From: an uncultured Clostridia bacterium
GTDB taxonomy: Bacteria > Bacillota > Clostridia > Christensenellales > Aristaeellaceae
Reading direction: 5' to 3'
DNA length: 64,000 nt
Assembly (NCBI GenBank): GCA_947631405.1
Contig: CANRLC010000003.1
Span: 44,804-108,803 of the forward strand
Shown: in pieces, positions 1-7,990 of the stretch
Position numbering within the stretch: the first letter of the stretch is position 1
Layout of the letters: each line of letters begins with the position of its first letter
Translations under genes and position numbers: made by a program
Notes under the pieces: model-generated
What the model was told of the DNA's origin: nothing
Database searches by the model: none
What the model saw: the letters and a program-made list of their open reading frames with translations, nothing else

Positions 1-378
1 CAGCCAGTCGGCGTTGTTGGCGATGATCGCCTTGCCCTCCGAGAAGTCGAGGAAGCGCTCCATCTGCTTCTTGATGTGCGCCACGTTGCTGTCGATGGTC
101 TCCACGCTCATCATCCGGCGCATGTCCGTCTTGCCGGAGGGATCGCCGATCATCGCGGTGCCGCCGCCCATCAGCGCGATGGGGCGGTGCCCGGCGCGCT
201 GCATGTGCGCCATCGCCATGATCGGGATGTAGTGCCCGATGTGCAGCGAATCCGCCGTCGGGTCGAAGCCGACGTAGAACGTCGTCGGCTGCTTGAGCTG
301 CTCGTAAAGCTCGTCCTCGAAGGTCGTCTGCGCGATGAAGCCGCGCTCCTTGAGCAGGTCGAGGATGTGCTGTGCCAT
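1..378 (-). CDS. tyrS: tyrosyl-tRNA synthetase, N-terminal part (runs off window)
   Basis: Charges tRNA-Tyr with tyrosine in the cytoplasm. The first 126 codons are present. The protein starts [14 protein letters not shown] and carries the class I signature HIGH at residues 46-49 in the context [13 protein letters not shown], followed by the [13 protein letters not shown] loop typical of bacterial TyrS. The rest of the catalytic domain, the KMSKS loop and the S4 domain lie outside the window. The start is supported by a GGAGG-type site just upstream and by the T-box leader that ends shortly before it. Expression is expected to rise when uncharged tRNA-Tyr accumulates. Identification is firm. 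Confidence 0.95.
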   Translation of the reverse strand, partial: MAQHILDLLKERGFIAQTTFEDELYEQLKQPTTFYVGFDPTADSLHIGHYIPIMAMAHMQRAGHRPIALMGGGTAMIGDPSGKTDMRRMMSVETIDSNVAHIKKQMERFLDFSEGKAIIANNADWL

Positions 379-438
379 AGGTGTTTCCTCCCATCGGGTC
401 GCGTCCGCTCCCGTGCGGCGCGGGGGAAGCGGGAGCGA

Positions 439-707
439 ACAAAAACGCCTTCCCTCGCGGGGAAGGCGTGCGTCACGCGGTACCACTTCCGTTTAGGACG
501 CCATTGCTGACGCCCCCTTGCCGCCCGACGCGCGAAGATCGCGATACGGGCCTGCGCTGTATCCGGCGCACCGGCGGCCGCCTACTGGCTTACGCGTTCG
601 GAGCCGCGCTCGGGGAGGTATTCGGCGCGTCCCTCGCCGCCGCCTCGCACCGACCGGCGGCTCTCTGGGGCGAAAAAACGCGCGTACTTGTTCCCTTCAT
701 CGCTTCA
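439..707 (-). ncRNA. T-box riboswitch leader of tyrS (UAC specifier)
   Basis: The minus-strand leader contains the T-box antiterminator bulge sequence (GGAAGTGGTACCGCG, about 491-477). It is followed directly by a GC-rich hairpin (ACGCCTTCC / GGAAGGCGT, about 470-445) and a run of Ts, which is the terminator alternative. Upstream, the stem I region has GAATACC, giving a UAC tyrosine codon at 620-618 as the likely specifier. This agrees with the downstream gene. Known mechanism: uncharged tRNA-Tyr pairs with the specifier and the T-box bulge and allows read-through into tyrS. The exact stem boundaries were not folded. Confidence 0.93.
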
Positions 708-713
708 CGCGCT

Positions 714-742
714 ATTATAGGGCTTCTGCGCGCGTTTGTCAA
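714..742 (-). promoter_or_regulatory. sigma-A promoter of the tyrS T-box transcript
   Basis: Minus strand TTGACA at 742-737, a 17-base spacer, and TATAAT at 719-714. Both hexamers are perfect consensus. The start of transcription should fall near 707, leaving a leader of about 330 bases before tyrS. Confidence 0.9.
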
Positions 743-757
743 GGGGCGCGGCGGGGC

Positions 758-786
758 TTGCGAAAAGGCGATAAAAGCGTTACAAT
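758..786 (+). promoter_or_regulatory. sigma-A promoter upstream of trmL
   Basis: TTGCGA at 758-763, 17-base spacer, TACAAT at 781-786. It lies 50 bases before the trmL start and is back-to-back with the tyrS promoter. Confidence 0.7.
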
Positions 787-836
787 AGAGGCGATAGGGG
801 CGCGGTGAAGCGATGCGCCCCACTGGGAGGGGCCGC

Positions 837-1355
837 ATGCTGCACGTCGTATTGGTCGAGCCGGAGATCCCGCAGAACACGGGCAACATCGCCCGCACCT
901 GCGCGGCGACGGGGAGCGCGCTGCATCTGGTGAAGCCGCTGGGCTTCAGCCTCGAGAGCAAGTATTTGAAGCGCGCGGGCCTCGATTACTGGCCGATGGT
1001 TCGGCTGACGCTGCACGAGGATCTTTCGCAGCTGCTTCGGGAATACCCCGACGCGCCGTTTTTCTACGCCAGCACCAAGGCCCCGCGCGGCTACGCCGAG
1101 GTCGCCTATCCGCAGGACGCCTTTCTGGTCTTTGGCAAGGAATCGCGCGGGCTGCCGGAAAACCTGCTTAAGCGGGTGTACGACCGCTGCGTGCGCATCC
1201 CGATGAGGGAAGAGGCGCGCAGCCTGAACCTGTCCAACTCCGTGGCGATCGTCGTCTACGAGGCGCTGCGCCAGCGCGGCTTTGAGGGATTGCTTTCTCA
1301 GGGCGCGCTCACGGGCCGGGACGAGGAACCCGGCGCGTGGATGGATTACCTGTAA
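837..1355 (+). CDS. trmL: tRNA (cytidine/uridine(34)-2'-O)-methyltransferase
   Basis: SPOUT-class methyltransferase that 2'-O-methylates the wobble base of tRNA-Leu isoacceptors with SAM. The 172-residue protein has the three family motifs: EPEIPQNTGNIARTC near the N-terminus (residues 8-22), FGKESRGLP at about 99-107 and RSLNLSNSVAIVVYEALRQ at about 128-146, which form the trefoil knot and cofactor site. ATG 837 was chosen because GGGAGGGG sits just upstream and the protein then begins at the family's usual MLHVVLVEP. An in-frame ATG at 813 has no such site. It is a stand-alone SPOUT domain as in E. coli TrmL (YibK). Confidence 0.92.
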   Translation: MLHVVLVEPEIPQNTGNIARTCAATGSALHLVKPLGFSLESKYLKRAGLDYWPMVRLTLHEDLSQLLREYPDAPFFYASTKAPRGYAEVAYPQDAFLVFGKESRGLPENLLKRVYDRCVRIPMREEARSLNLSNSVAIVVYEALRQRGFEGLLSQGALTGRDEEPGAWMDYL

Positions 1356-1454
1356 TACGCGGCGCGCCGCACCGCGTCTTTACCGACCGAAACGAAGCCT
1401 TTGCGTGGCTGGAGGGCCTGACGCCCGCCGCGCTGTGAGGAGGAGGAGACCCGC

Positions 1455-1670
1455 ATGAAGAAGAAGCAAAAGAGCCGCATCGGCTACCGCGTGGCCGCGG
1501 GCGTCATGGACGTATTCGGCGCGGCGGCGGCGGCGCTGGCGATCGTCGTGCTGATGCTGATGCTGGGCAGCCTCGTCTCGTGGCTGCGGCAGGACTTGGC
1601 GGTGACGTTCGCCGACCTGAGCGACAACATCACGGGCGCGGTGCTCGTCACCGAGCCGCAGGGCCGGTAA
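1455..1670 (+). CDS. small single-pass membrane protein, unknown function
   Basis: A 71-residue protein with a basic start ([12 protein letters not shown]), then a hydrophobic segment rich in Ala, Leu, Ile and Val at about residues 22-45 that should span the membrane once, and a short polar tail. GAGGAGGAG lies before the ATG. It starts the run toward the two glycosylase genes, 14 bases upstream of the first, so it is probably co-transcribed. No family was recognised. Confidence 0.6.
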   Translation: MKKKQKSRIGYRVAAGVMDVFGAAAAALAIVVLMLMLGSLVSWLRQDLAVTFADLSDNITGAVLVTEPQGR

Positions 1671-1684
1671 AGGGGGACGGGCGC

Positions 1685-2305
1685 ATGAGGGCGTCGTGGC
1701 CGGAGCTGGAGGCGCAGATCGCCGCGTGCTCGCGGTGCAGGCTGTCGCAGACGCGCACGCACACGGTGCTGGGCGAGGGCGACCCGCACGCCGCGCTGAT
1801 GTTCGTGGGCGAAGGCCCCGGCCAGCAGGAGGATCGCACGGGCCGTCCGTTCGTCGGCCCCGCGGGGCAGCTGCTGGACAGGATGCTCGCGGCGATTGCG
1901 CTCACGCGCGAGCAAGTGTACATCTGCAACGTGGTCAAGTGCCGCCCGCCGAACAACCGCGTGCCGGAGGCGGACGAGCGCGAGGCCTGCATGGGCTACC
2001 TGCGAGCGCAGACAGCGCTGGTGCAGCCGAAGGTGATCGTCTGCCTCGGCTCGACCCCGGCGCGGGCGCTGCTGGGCGACGATGTGCGCATCACGCGCGA
2101 CCGTGGCTTGTGGCATCTGCGGCGCGGCGTGTGGTTTTTGGCCACGTTCCACCCGGCGGCGCTGCTGCGCGACGAGGCCAAAAAGCGCCCCGCGTGGGAG
2201 GATTTTCAGGCGATACGGGACAAACTACTGGAGCTTCGCGCGCATCCCGCGCTCGCGCAGGACGCGCCGCAGGCGGATCAGACGGGCTTCATCCCGATCT
2301 CGTAG
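1685..2305 (+). CDS. uracil-DNA glycosylase, family 4 (4Fe-4S)
   Basis: Removes uracil from DNA as the first step of base excision repair. The 206-residue protein has the family 4 motifs: CSRC at residues 15-18, GEGPGQQED (water-activating loop), GRPFVGPAG, then KCRPPNN and an EACMGYL cysteine that complete the four-cysteine iron-sulfur site, and a C-terminal HPAALLR motif for the uracil/minor-groove contact. ATG 1685 follows a GGGGGA site and gives the usual N-terminus with the CxxC near residue 15. An open frame extends upstream but overlaps the previous gene. A second, cysteine-free relative follows after 18 bases. Confidence 0.9.
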   Translation: MRASWPELEAQIAACSRCRLSQTRTHTVLGEGDPHAALMFVGEGPGQQEDRTGRPFVGPAGQLLDRMLAAIALTREQVYICNVVKCRPPNNRVPEADEREACMGYLRAQTALVQPKVIVCLGSTPARALLGDDVRITRDRGLWHLRRGVWFLATFHPAALLRDEAKKRPAWEDFQAIRDKLLELRAHPALAQDAPQADQTGFIPIS

Positions 2306-2323
2306 CGGTCTGGAGGGCGGAAG

Positions 2324-2908
2324 ATGGAAAGGTATCGGAGAGAGCTGCGCGCGTTTGTGGCGAGCGTGCTGCCGGGGCGGGAGAGCGCGCTGGTCTTCGG
2401 CGAGGGGCCGAAGGGCGCGCGGCTGATGCTCGTGGGCGAGGCGCCCGGCGAGCAGGAGACGCTGCTCGGCCGCCCGTTCGTCGGCCCGGCGGGGAAAAAC
2501 CTCGATCGCTTTTTGGAGATCGCGGGCCTGCGCCGCGAGGAGATCTACATCACCAACGCGGTCAAGCTGCGCCCGACCAAGGTGGGCAAAAGCGGCCGCG
2601 TGAGCAACCGCCCGCCCACGCGCGAGGAGATCGAGCTGTTCAGGCCGTGGCTGCTGCGCGAGATCGAATGGATCGCGCCGGGGATGATCGCCACGCTGGG
2701 CAACGTGCCGCTGCGCGCGCTGCTGGGCGCGGGCAAGACCATCGGCCAGACGCACGGGCAGCTGCTGCATCCCGAGGGCATCCCCGCGCCGCTCACGCCG
2801 CTCTACCACCCGGCGAGCCTCATCTACAACCGCGCGCTGGAGGGCGTCTACGAGCAGGACGTCCTCGCGCTGGCGCGGCGGCTGGGCAAGGGACAGGCCG
2901 CGCGTTGA
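2324..2908 (+). CDS. uracil-DNA glycosylase superfamily protein lacking the Fe-S cysteines
   Basis: A 194-residue paralogue of the preceding gene. It keeps [24 protein letters not shown], a TNAVKLRP segment in place of CNVVKCRPP, and a C-terminal YHPASLIYNR motif, so the active-site scaffold is present. It contains no cysteine at all, so the 4Fe-4S cluster of family 4 cannot form. It could be an active cluster-free glycosylase, an enzyme with another damage specificity, or a partner of the first enzyme. The tandem arrangement suggests duplication followed by divergence. Co-transcription with the upstream gene is likely from the 18-base gap. Confidence 0.82.
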   Translation: MERYRRELRAFVASVLPGRESALVFGEGPKGARLMLVGEAPGEQETLLGRPFVGPAGKNLDRFLEIAGLRREEIYITNAVKLRPTKVGKSGRVSNRPPTREEIELFRPWLLREIEWIAPGMIATLGNVPLRALLGAGKTIGQTHGQLLHPEGIPAPLTPLYHPASLIYNRALEGVYEQDVLALARRLGKGQAAR

Positions 2909-3014
2909 TCGCCCGCCGCTGCGGTTTGGTGCGCGCAAATGTATCTTTGAAGCAAAAGCGCTTTCCCGAAGCGAACGCCTGTGATAGACTGAGCCGGAAG
3001 GGAAGGGGTAAACC

Positions 3015-3506
3015 ATGCTAGAATTTCTGATCGCCAACCTGCCGATGCTGCTCTGCCTGCTGCTGGGCACGGGGCTGATCGTCGCCGAGGTGTTCCTGCC
3101 CGGCTTCGGCCTGCCCGGCATCACGGGCATCGCGCTGATCGGCGTGGGCATCGTCCTCGCAGGGGTACACTTCGGCGCTCTGGTCGCCGTGGGCATCCTG
3201 CTCGTGCTCATCGCGCTTCTGACCGTGCTGATCTCGTGGGTGCTGCGCTCCGCCGCCAAGGGCAGCGTGGGCCGCTCCGAGCTGTTCCTGCGCGAGAAGG
3301 ACGCGCTGGGCGACGCGGAGGACATGCGCGCGCTGGTGGGCCGCAGGGGCCGCACGCTCAGCGTGCTGCGCCCGTCCGGCATCGGCGATTTCGACGGGGT
3401 GCGCCTCAACGTCGTGACGCAGGGCGACTTCATCGAGAAGGATCGCGACGTCGAGATCGTGGACGCGCAGGGCGCGCGCATCGTCGTGCGCGAAATCATC
3501 GACTGA
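3015..3506 (+). CDS. NfeD-like membrane protein (short form)
   Basis: A 163-residue protein with about three hydrophobic segments in the first 80 residues (motif GLIVAEVFLPGFGLPGITG) and a C-terminal soluble part of about 60 residues ending in GDFIEKDRDVEIVDAQG, the OB-fold seen in NfeD proteins. Such proteins work with flotillin-like SPFH proteins in membrane microdomains. The gene is followed, after a 230-base gap holding a repeat element, by floA, the usual partner. The start follows GGAAGGGG. A weak promoter may lie just upstream (TTTCCC, 17 bases, TAGACT). Confidence 0.85.
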   Translation: MLEFLIANLPMLLCLLLGTGLIVAEVFLPGFGLPGITGIALIGVGIVLAGVHFGALVAVGILLVLIALLTVLISWVLRSAAKGSVGRSELFLREKDALGDAEDMRALVGRRGRTLSVLRPSGIGDFDGVRLNVVTQGDFIEKDRDVEIVDAQGARIVVREIID

Positions 3507-3508
3507 TA

Positions 3509-3698
3509 CTTTTCTCAGATAAAACCATCATATGGTGCGAAACACAGGATGGGGTCTGGGGACAATGTCCCCAGACAGGGTTTGGGGCGGTAGCCCCAAC
3601 GTACCCCAATCGCGAAGCGATTGCCAAAGGTAGCCCGGAAGCGAAGCGATCCCGGGCGGGTTCACTACGAAAATCTTTTGATTTGTGAATAGTATGAA
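3509..3698 (+). repeat. dispersed hairpin-rich repeat, copy A
   Basis: Begins three bases after the nfeD stop. It has CTTTTCTCAG at the left end, then four successive hairpins: TCTGGGGACA/TGTCCCCAGA, GGGGC/GCCCC, AATCGC/GCGATT and CCCGG/CCGGG with GAAGCGAAGCGAT between. The right end (TTTTGATTTGTGAATAG) is an imperfect inverted copy of the left end. Nearly identical sequence is found in copies B (6191-6360) and C (29724-29891). It looks like a MITE or REP-type element. Any reading frame across it is probably spurious. Confidence 0.85.
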
Positions 3699-3739
3699 TC
3701 ATCCGGGCGTCTAGCCCGTAATTACAGGAGGGAAACAAA

Positions 3740-4717
3740 ATGGTTGAAGGCATCGTGCTCGTCGTCGTCATCCTCATCGCCGTCATCGTGTTTTTGAGCT
3801 TTGTGCCGCTGGGGCTGTGGGTGTCCGCGCTCGCCTCCGGCGTACACGTCCCCATGTTCACGCTGCTGGGCATGCGCATCCGCCGCGTCGCCCCGGCGAA
3901 GATCGTCATCCCGCTCATCAAGGCCGAGAAGGCCGGGCTGCGCATGGAGATCAGCAAGATGGAGGCGCACTATCTGGCGGGCGGCAATCTCGACCGCGTC
4001 GTCACCGCGCTCATCACCGCGCGCGGCGCGAACATCCAGCTCGGCTTCGCCGAGGCCTGCGCGATTGACCTCGCCGGGCGCGACGTATTGCAGGCCGTGC
4101 AGATGAGCGTCAACCCCAAGGTCATCGAGACGCCCGTCGTCGCCGCCATCGCCAAGGACGGCATCGAGCTGCGCGCCAAGGCGCGCGTCACCGTCCGCGC
4201 GAACATCGAGCGCCTCGTCGGCGGCGCGGGTGAGGAGACCATCGTCGCCCGCGTGGGCGAGGGCATCGTCACCACCGTCGGCTCCGCCGAGACGCACAAG
4301 GCCGTGCTCGAGAACCCCGACCTCATCAGCCGCACGGTGCTCAACAAGGGCCTCGACGCCGGCACGGCGTTTGAGATCCTCTCCATCGACATCGCGGATG
4401 TGGACGTCGGCCGCAACGTCGGCGCGCAGCTGCAGATGGATCAGGCCGAGGCCGACCGCCGCATTGCGCAGGCCAAGGCGGAGGAGCGCCGCGCGATGGC
4501 CGTCGCCCGCGAGCAGGAGATGAAGGCCGCCGCGCAGGAGCAGCGCGCCAAGGTCATCGAGGCCGAGGCCGAGGTGCCCAAGGCGATGGCGTCCGCGCTG
4601 CGCGAGGGCAAGCTCGGCGTGATGGACTACTACCAGATGAAGAACACCATTGCCGATACGTCGATGCGCGAGTCCATCGCCTCCATCGGCGGGGATACGC
4701 AGATCAAGAAGAAGTAA
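3740..4717 (+). CDS. floA: flotillin-like protein FloA
   Basis: SPFH-family membrane scaffold that organises functional membrane microdomains. At 325 residues it matches the usual length. An N-terminal hydrophobic segment (residues 2-25) anchors it. The long central region has the family signature [20 protein letters not shown] and the conserved tail of alternating Ala/Glu-rich helix (about 240-290, [19 protein letters not shown]) forms a coiled coil, ending [14 protein letters not shown]. The start is backed by AGGAGGG. It pairs with nfeD upstream and is followed 31 bases later by a short membrane protein that may share its transcript. Confidence 0.95.
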   Translation: MVEGIVLVVVILIAVIVFLSFVPLGLWVSALASGVHVPMFTLLGMRIRRVAPAKIVIPLIKAEKAGLRMEISKMEAHYLAGGNLDRVVTALITARGANIQLGFAEACAIDLAGRDVLQAVQMSVNPKVIETPVVAAIAKDGIELRAKARVTVRANIERLVGGAGEETIVARVGEGIVTTVGSAETHKAVLENPDLISRTVLNKGLDAGTAFEILSIDIADVDVGRNVGAQLQMDQAEADRRIAQAKAEERRAMAVAREQEMKAAAQEQRAKVIEAEAEVPKAMASALREGKLGVMDYYQMKNTIADTSMRESIASIGGDTQIKKK

Positions 4718-4748
4718 GATCGCGAAGGATCAAGGGAGGTGAAGCCGC

Positions 4749-5330
4749 GTGGATTTCGTCATCATCCTCGTCCTGTTCTACCTCTACGCGGTCGTCTTTT
4801 CCGCCGCGAGCCGCAAGAAGCGCGAGAAGCGCAAGGCGCGCCGCGAGGAGAGACGCTCTGCCCGGCGGACGGCCGTGAACATGCCGCCGCAGGCCTTCGC
4901 CGCCAAGGAACCCGCGCAGGGCGAAGCGACGCCCGCCCCGGCACACGCGCATGAGGCGGGCGAGGGCGAGGATCCCTGCCACGAGGGCATGCTGCGTCCC
5001 GCGCGGCCCAGCGTGTTCGCGCGAGAGGCGACGCCCTCCCAGCTCGCCGCGGCGGGCGAAGGGGAGGATCCCTGCCACGAGGGCGGGATGCGCCCTGCCC
5101 GACCCGGCGTGTACGCGCGGGAGGCGACGCCCTCCCAATTCGCCGCGGCGGGCGAGGGGGAAGATCCCTGCCACGCGTTCGCCCCGCCGCCGGACGAACT
5201 GGACATCGGCGCCCCGCAGGACGAGCCGCTGAGCGATGAGGCGCGCGCGCTGCTCTCGGGCGTCATCCTCTCCGAGGTGCTCACAAGCCCGCGCGAGCGC
5301 ATCCTGCGCCGCAGGCTGGGGATGAGGTGA
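4749..5330 (+). CDS. membrane-anchored protein with GEGEDPCH repeats, unknown function
   Basis: A 193-residue protein with one N-terminal hydrophobic segment (residues 2-18) and then a strongly basic stretch rich in Lys and Arg (about 22-42), predicting a cytoplasmic body. The middle part holds three copies of GEGEDPCH separated by 38- and 39-base-unit-like spacers of RPARP-AREATPSQ, each with Cys and His. Such regularly spaced acidic Cys-His units could bind metal, but this is inference. GTG 4749 is chosen from GGGAGGTG ten bases upstream. The gene ends four bases before the LytTR regulator and probably forms an operon with floA and that regulator. Confidence 0.7.
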   Translation: MDFVIILVLFYLYAVVFSAASRKKREKRKARREERRSARRTAVNMPPQAFAAKEPAQGEATPAPAHAHEAGEGEDPCHEGMLRPARPSVFAREATPSQLAAAGEGEDPCHEGGMRPARPGVYAREATPSQFAAAGEGEDPCHAFAPPPDELDIGAPQDEPLSDEARALLSGVILSEVLTSPRERILRRRLGMR

Positions 5331-5334
5331 TCGC

Positions 5335-6099
5335 ATGGCGGAGCAGGCGGACATCCGCGTGGCGATCGCGGACGACGAGGAGGGCATGCGCCTCATCCTG
5401 CGCAAGCTGATCGAGGGTGAGGAAGGGTTCACGCTCTGCGGCGAGGCGAAGGACGGGCGGGAGCTGCTCGCCCTCGCGGCGGAAAAGCGGCCGCAGGTCT
5501 GCATATTGGATGTGGAGATGCCGGGCCTGTCGGGCCTTGAGTGCGCCCGGCTGCTGCAAGATACCGACCCGCAGACCGTGCTCGTCTTCGCCACCGCGCA
5601 CGAGGGCTATATGGCCGAGGCGTTCGAGGTGTACGCGTTCGACTACTGGGTCAAGCCCTTCAAGATCGACCGCGCGAAGCAGACGCTGGGGCGCATCCGT
5701 CAGGCGCTGCGCCGCGAGCTGCCCGCGCAGCCGCGCAGGGCCGCGGAGAACCGCGCCGCGCGCGGCGCTTCGGGCCGCATCATGCTGCGCCACCGCGAGG
5801 GCGTTCACTTCGTCAGCCAGCAGGACATCCTGCTGGTGCAGCGGGAAAACCGCGCGACCGTGCTCTACGCCAAGGGCGGCAGGCGCTTTGAGACGAGCGA
5901 GCCGCTGGGCGAGGTGGAGGCGCGGCTCGACAAGCGGCTGTTCTTCCGCTGCCACAAGTCCTACATCGTGAACCTGAACGCGGTGGACAGCATCACGCCC
6001 TACGGCCGCTGGACCTACGTCGTCCACCTGACCGGCACCGATCAGGACGCGCTCATCACGCACGATAAGTACGAGGAGCTGGAGCGGATGTTCTCCTGA
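5335..6099 (+). CDS. LytTR-family response regulator
   Basis: Two-component transcription factor of 254 residues. The receiver domain has the acidic pair D13-D14, phosphoacceptor D59 in CILDVEMPG, and K107 in VKPF. After a linker of about 25 residues comes a LytTR DNA-binding domain (about 148-250) with HREGVHFVSQQDILLVQREN and FFRCHKSYIVNL. No kinase is adjacent. The nearest candidate is the sensor kinase at 8963-9937, whose type commonly partners LytTR regulators. It starts four bases after the preceding gene. A hairpin at 6154-6190 ends the unit. Confidence 0.92.
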   Translation: MAEQADIRVAIADDEEGMRLILRKLIEGEEGFTLCGEAKDGRELLALAAEKRPQVCILDVEMPGLSGLECARLLQDTDPQTVLVFATAHEGYMAEAFEVYAFDYWVKPFKIDRAKQTLGRIRQALRRELPAQPRRAAENRAARGASGRIMLRHREGVHFVSQQDILLVQRENRATVLYAKGGRRFETSEPLGEVEARLDKRLFFRCHKSYIVNLNAVDSITPYGRWTYVVHLTGTDQDALITHDKYEELERMFS

Positions 6100-6153
6100 T
6101 GGCGCAGCTCCAAAAGCGCGAGACAAAGCGAAACGGCGTTTTGCCAGAGCGAA

Positions 6154-6192
6154 GCGGCGACCGCATCCCCACCGGGAGCGGCCGCCGCCTTA
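6154..6192 (+). terminator. hairpin terminator after the LytTR gene
   Basis: GCGGCGACCGC pairs with GCGGCCGCCGC with one mismatch across a short loop, followed by TTAT. A 41-base copy (6151-6191 and 6363-6403, one difference) lies on the other side of repeat copy B. Confidence 0.6.
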
Positions 6193-6360
6193 TATCTTTG
6201 GTGCGAAGTACGGGGTGGGGTCTGGGGACAATGTCCCCAGACAGGGTTTGGGGCGGTAGCCCCAACGTAACCTCAATCGCGAAGCGATTGCCAAAAGTAG
6301 CCCGGAAGCGAAGCGATCCCGGGCAGGTTCACCATGAATATGATTTGATTTGAGAAAAGC
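6191..6360 (+). repeat. dispersed hairpin-rich repeat, copy B
   Basis: Shares the TGGGGTCTGGGGACAATG core, the GGGGCGGTAGCCCC, ATCGCGAAGCGAT and CCCGGAAGCGAAGCGATCCC hairpins with copies A and C. Its right end (TTTGATTTGAGAAAAGC) is the inverted counterpart of the CTTTTCTCAGATAAAA left end of copies A and C, while its own left end is degenerate. It is flanked on both sides by the same 41-base terminator hairpin. Confidence 0.85.
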
Positions 6361-6485
6361 ATGAAGCGGCGACCGCATCCCCGCCGGGAGCGGCCGCCGC
6401 CTTTGCGCTGCGCCGAAAAAATGGAAAAATTTTCAAAAATGCGGATGATTTTCCCGCCTTTGCGCGTCTATGGAAGTAGGCGCGC

Positions 6486-7133
6486 TCAGCGGATGAAGTT
6501 GGTCGTCTTGCGCTCGGCCTCCGGCTCGGGCGGGAGCAGGCCGTGCTCGCGGGCGAGGGCGAAGCTCTTGACCATGTAGGCCATGTAGCGGCCCAAGGTG
6601 CGCATGATCTGCAATCCCTCTTCGTCCTGCAACACCTGCTCGGGCGTGTTGCCATGCACCATCGGCCAATACTGGCTGGGCGCGATGGGCATGCCGCTGA
6701 TGGCGAAATACTTCTGCAGCTGGTCGAGCGCCGCCGTCGTGCCCGCGCGCCGCGCGCTGACCACCGCCGCGCCGACCTTGTTGGCGAACACGGCGCGGCC
6801 GCCCGCGTAGAACATCCTGTCCATGAAGGAGGTGACGCTTCCGGAGGCGGACGCGTAATGCACCGGGGAGCCGATCACCAGCCCCTGACAGCCCTCGGCG
6901 AGATCGAGCGCCTCGTCCACGCGGTCGTCGCGGAAGACGCAGCGGTGCTTGCCCTGCCGCGCGCAGCCGCCGCAGCCGATGCAGCCGCGCACAGGGCCGT
7001 TGCCCACATGCAGGATGTGCGTGCCGACGCCCTCGGCCTCCAAAGCGCCCGCGACCTCGCGCAGGGCGGTGTAGGTGCAGCCGTGCTCGTGCGGGCTGCC
7101 GTTGATGAGAAGAATCTTCAGGTTGTCTGCCAT
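6486..7133 (-). CDS. iron-sulfur flavoprotein / NADPH-dependent FMN reductase family
   Basis: A 215-residue flavodoxin-fold protein. It begins with a phosphate-binding INGSPHEHGCT loop (residues 10-20) and has a compact cysteine cluster C51, C54, C57, C65 (CIGCGGC then C) that matches the iron-sulfur flavoprotein (Isf) pattern for a 4Fe-4S cluster. GSPVHYASASGSVTSFMDR follows, the usual flavin-contact segment. It probably moves electrons between a reduced carrier and an unknown acceptor in the cytoplasm. The second of two nearby ATGs (7133) was chosen because AGGAGG lies seven bases before it and only one base before the first. Confidence 0.85.
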   Translation of the reverse strand: MADNLKILLINGSPHEHGCTYTALREVAGALEAEGVGTHILHVGNGPVRGCIGCGGCARQGKHRCVFRDDRVDEALDLAEGCQGLVIGSPVHYASASGSVTSFMDRMFYAGGRAVFANKVGAAVVSARRAGTTAALDQLQKYFAISGMPIAPSQYWPMVHGNTPEQVLQDEEGLQIMRTLGRYMAYMVKSFALAREHGLLPPEPEAERKTTNFIR

Positions 7134-7255
7134 GGTCATGCCTCCTGTGCCGCGACGGGCGCGGCGAGATCGTGCGTTTATTCCTATGCGGCGGGCGACG
7201 CGGGGAAGCACGCCGCGGGTGGATCGGCCTTAAGCCTTATGGGAAAGGCGCGGTT

Positions 7256-7507
7256 TTATTGTTCCCCGACGGGCACGCTGTCCTCGTAGAGACAGTCCGG
7301 GCAGATGTCCTGTCCCTCCGGCCATTCGATCGACAATCCCGCGATGCGCACGCTGCGAAAGAGCTTCGGATCGCGCAGACGCCCATACCAGCTGCCGCAT
7401 AGATACGGCTTTACATCGAACATTCTGCACTCTCCCGTATCAAACGTGACGCGGAGCATGTAGTTTTCTTCCGGCGTCACGGCTACGGCGCGCGGTCTGA
7501 TCCCCAT
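7256..7507 (-). CDS. DUF2442-family protein
   Basis: An 83-residue protein reading MGIRPRAVAVTPEENYMLRV and then the FDVKPYL and VRIAGLSIEWPEGQDICPD segments typical of DUF2442. These small proteins often lie beside DUF4160 genes, as here, and the pair has been thought of as toxin-antitoxin-like, though no role is shown. AGGAGG stands seven bases before ATG 7507, so an upstream in-frame ATG (7558) was rejected. It starts 13 bases after the end of the DUF4160 frame. Confidence 0.8.
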   Translation of the reverse strand: MGIRPRAVAVTPEENYMLRVTFDTGECRMFDVKPYLCGSWYGRLRDPKLFRSVRIAGLSIEWPEGQDICPDCLYEDSVPVGEQ

Positions 7508-7520
7508 GCAAACGCCTCCT

Positions 7521-7785
7521 TTACCTGAGCGGGTCGATGCGAAAATGCGCTTCGCCATTTTCGAGAAGACGCCAGTCTGCTTCCAGATCTTCCCGATGGA
7601 TGCGCATCCACACCTTCACCATCTCCAATCGGTCGGGCTTGATCTTCCCGGTGATCACCTCGCCGTCGCGCGATGACGACCTCTTCTCCCTGATACTCCG
7701 CATGAATGTGCGGCTTGTGATGCCGTGCGTCCTTTTCAGGATACATGCGAATGATGACCCCGAAAAACAGGCTCAATACTGGCAT
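7521..7785 (-). pseudogene. DUF4160-family gene interrupted by a frameshift
   Basis: Translation starts well (GGGAGG before ATG 7785) and reads MPVLSLFFGVIIRMYPEKDA then HHKPHIHAEYQGEEVVIA, the DUF4160 signature. It then leaves frame near 7666-7672. The expected continuation DGEVITGKIKPDRLEMVKVW is found in another frame and runs to the stop at 7521. A single missing base around GCGCGACGGCGAGG explains this. It may be a true pseudogene, a programmed shift or a sequence error. If repaired, the protein would have about 88 residues. Confidence 0.75.
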
Positions 7786-7848
7786 CCGTTCATTCCTCCC
7801 ATCCCGTCCCTTGGCTCGCCGAACCCCGGCGGCCCCGCTTCTCCTCCC

Positions 7849-7878
7849 ATTATACCCCCAAACGACGCCCGCGCGCAA
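7849..7878 (-). promoter_or_regulatory. promoter for the DUF4160-DUF2442 pair
   Basis: Minus strand TTGCGC at 7878-7873, 18-base spacer, TATAAT at 7854-7849, about 65 bases before the DUF4160 start. Confidence 0.55.
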
Positions 7879-7929
7879 GGCGCGAGGGTGAACGCCGCGT
7901 CAACTTTTTGTGAAAAATGGGGAAACGGC

Positions 7930-7958
7930 TTGAAGGGCGGCGGCAAATCCTGTATAAT
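7930..7958 (+). promoter_or_regulatory. sigma-A promoter of the nucleotidyltransferase gene
   Basis: TTGAAG at 7930-7935, 17-base spacer, TATAAT at 7953-7958 with an extended TG before it. It lies 32 bases before ATG 7991. Confidence 0.8.
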
Positions 7959-7990
7959 ATCGGCAAGAAAGATTGGGGAGGAGATCGACT

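Noticed and set aside
1337..1438. Possible 33-residue frame with GTG start overlapping the trmL end
   Set aside because: Codon pattern is fair (ends FTDRNEAFAWLEGLTPAAL) but there is no ribosome binding site and no homologue I know.
3236..3688. Open frames running into the dispersed repeat (VWGQCPQTGFGAVAPTYP)
   Set aside because: The same peptide appears at every repeat copy in different contexts, so it is a product of the repeat, not a gene.
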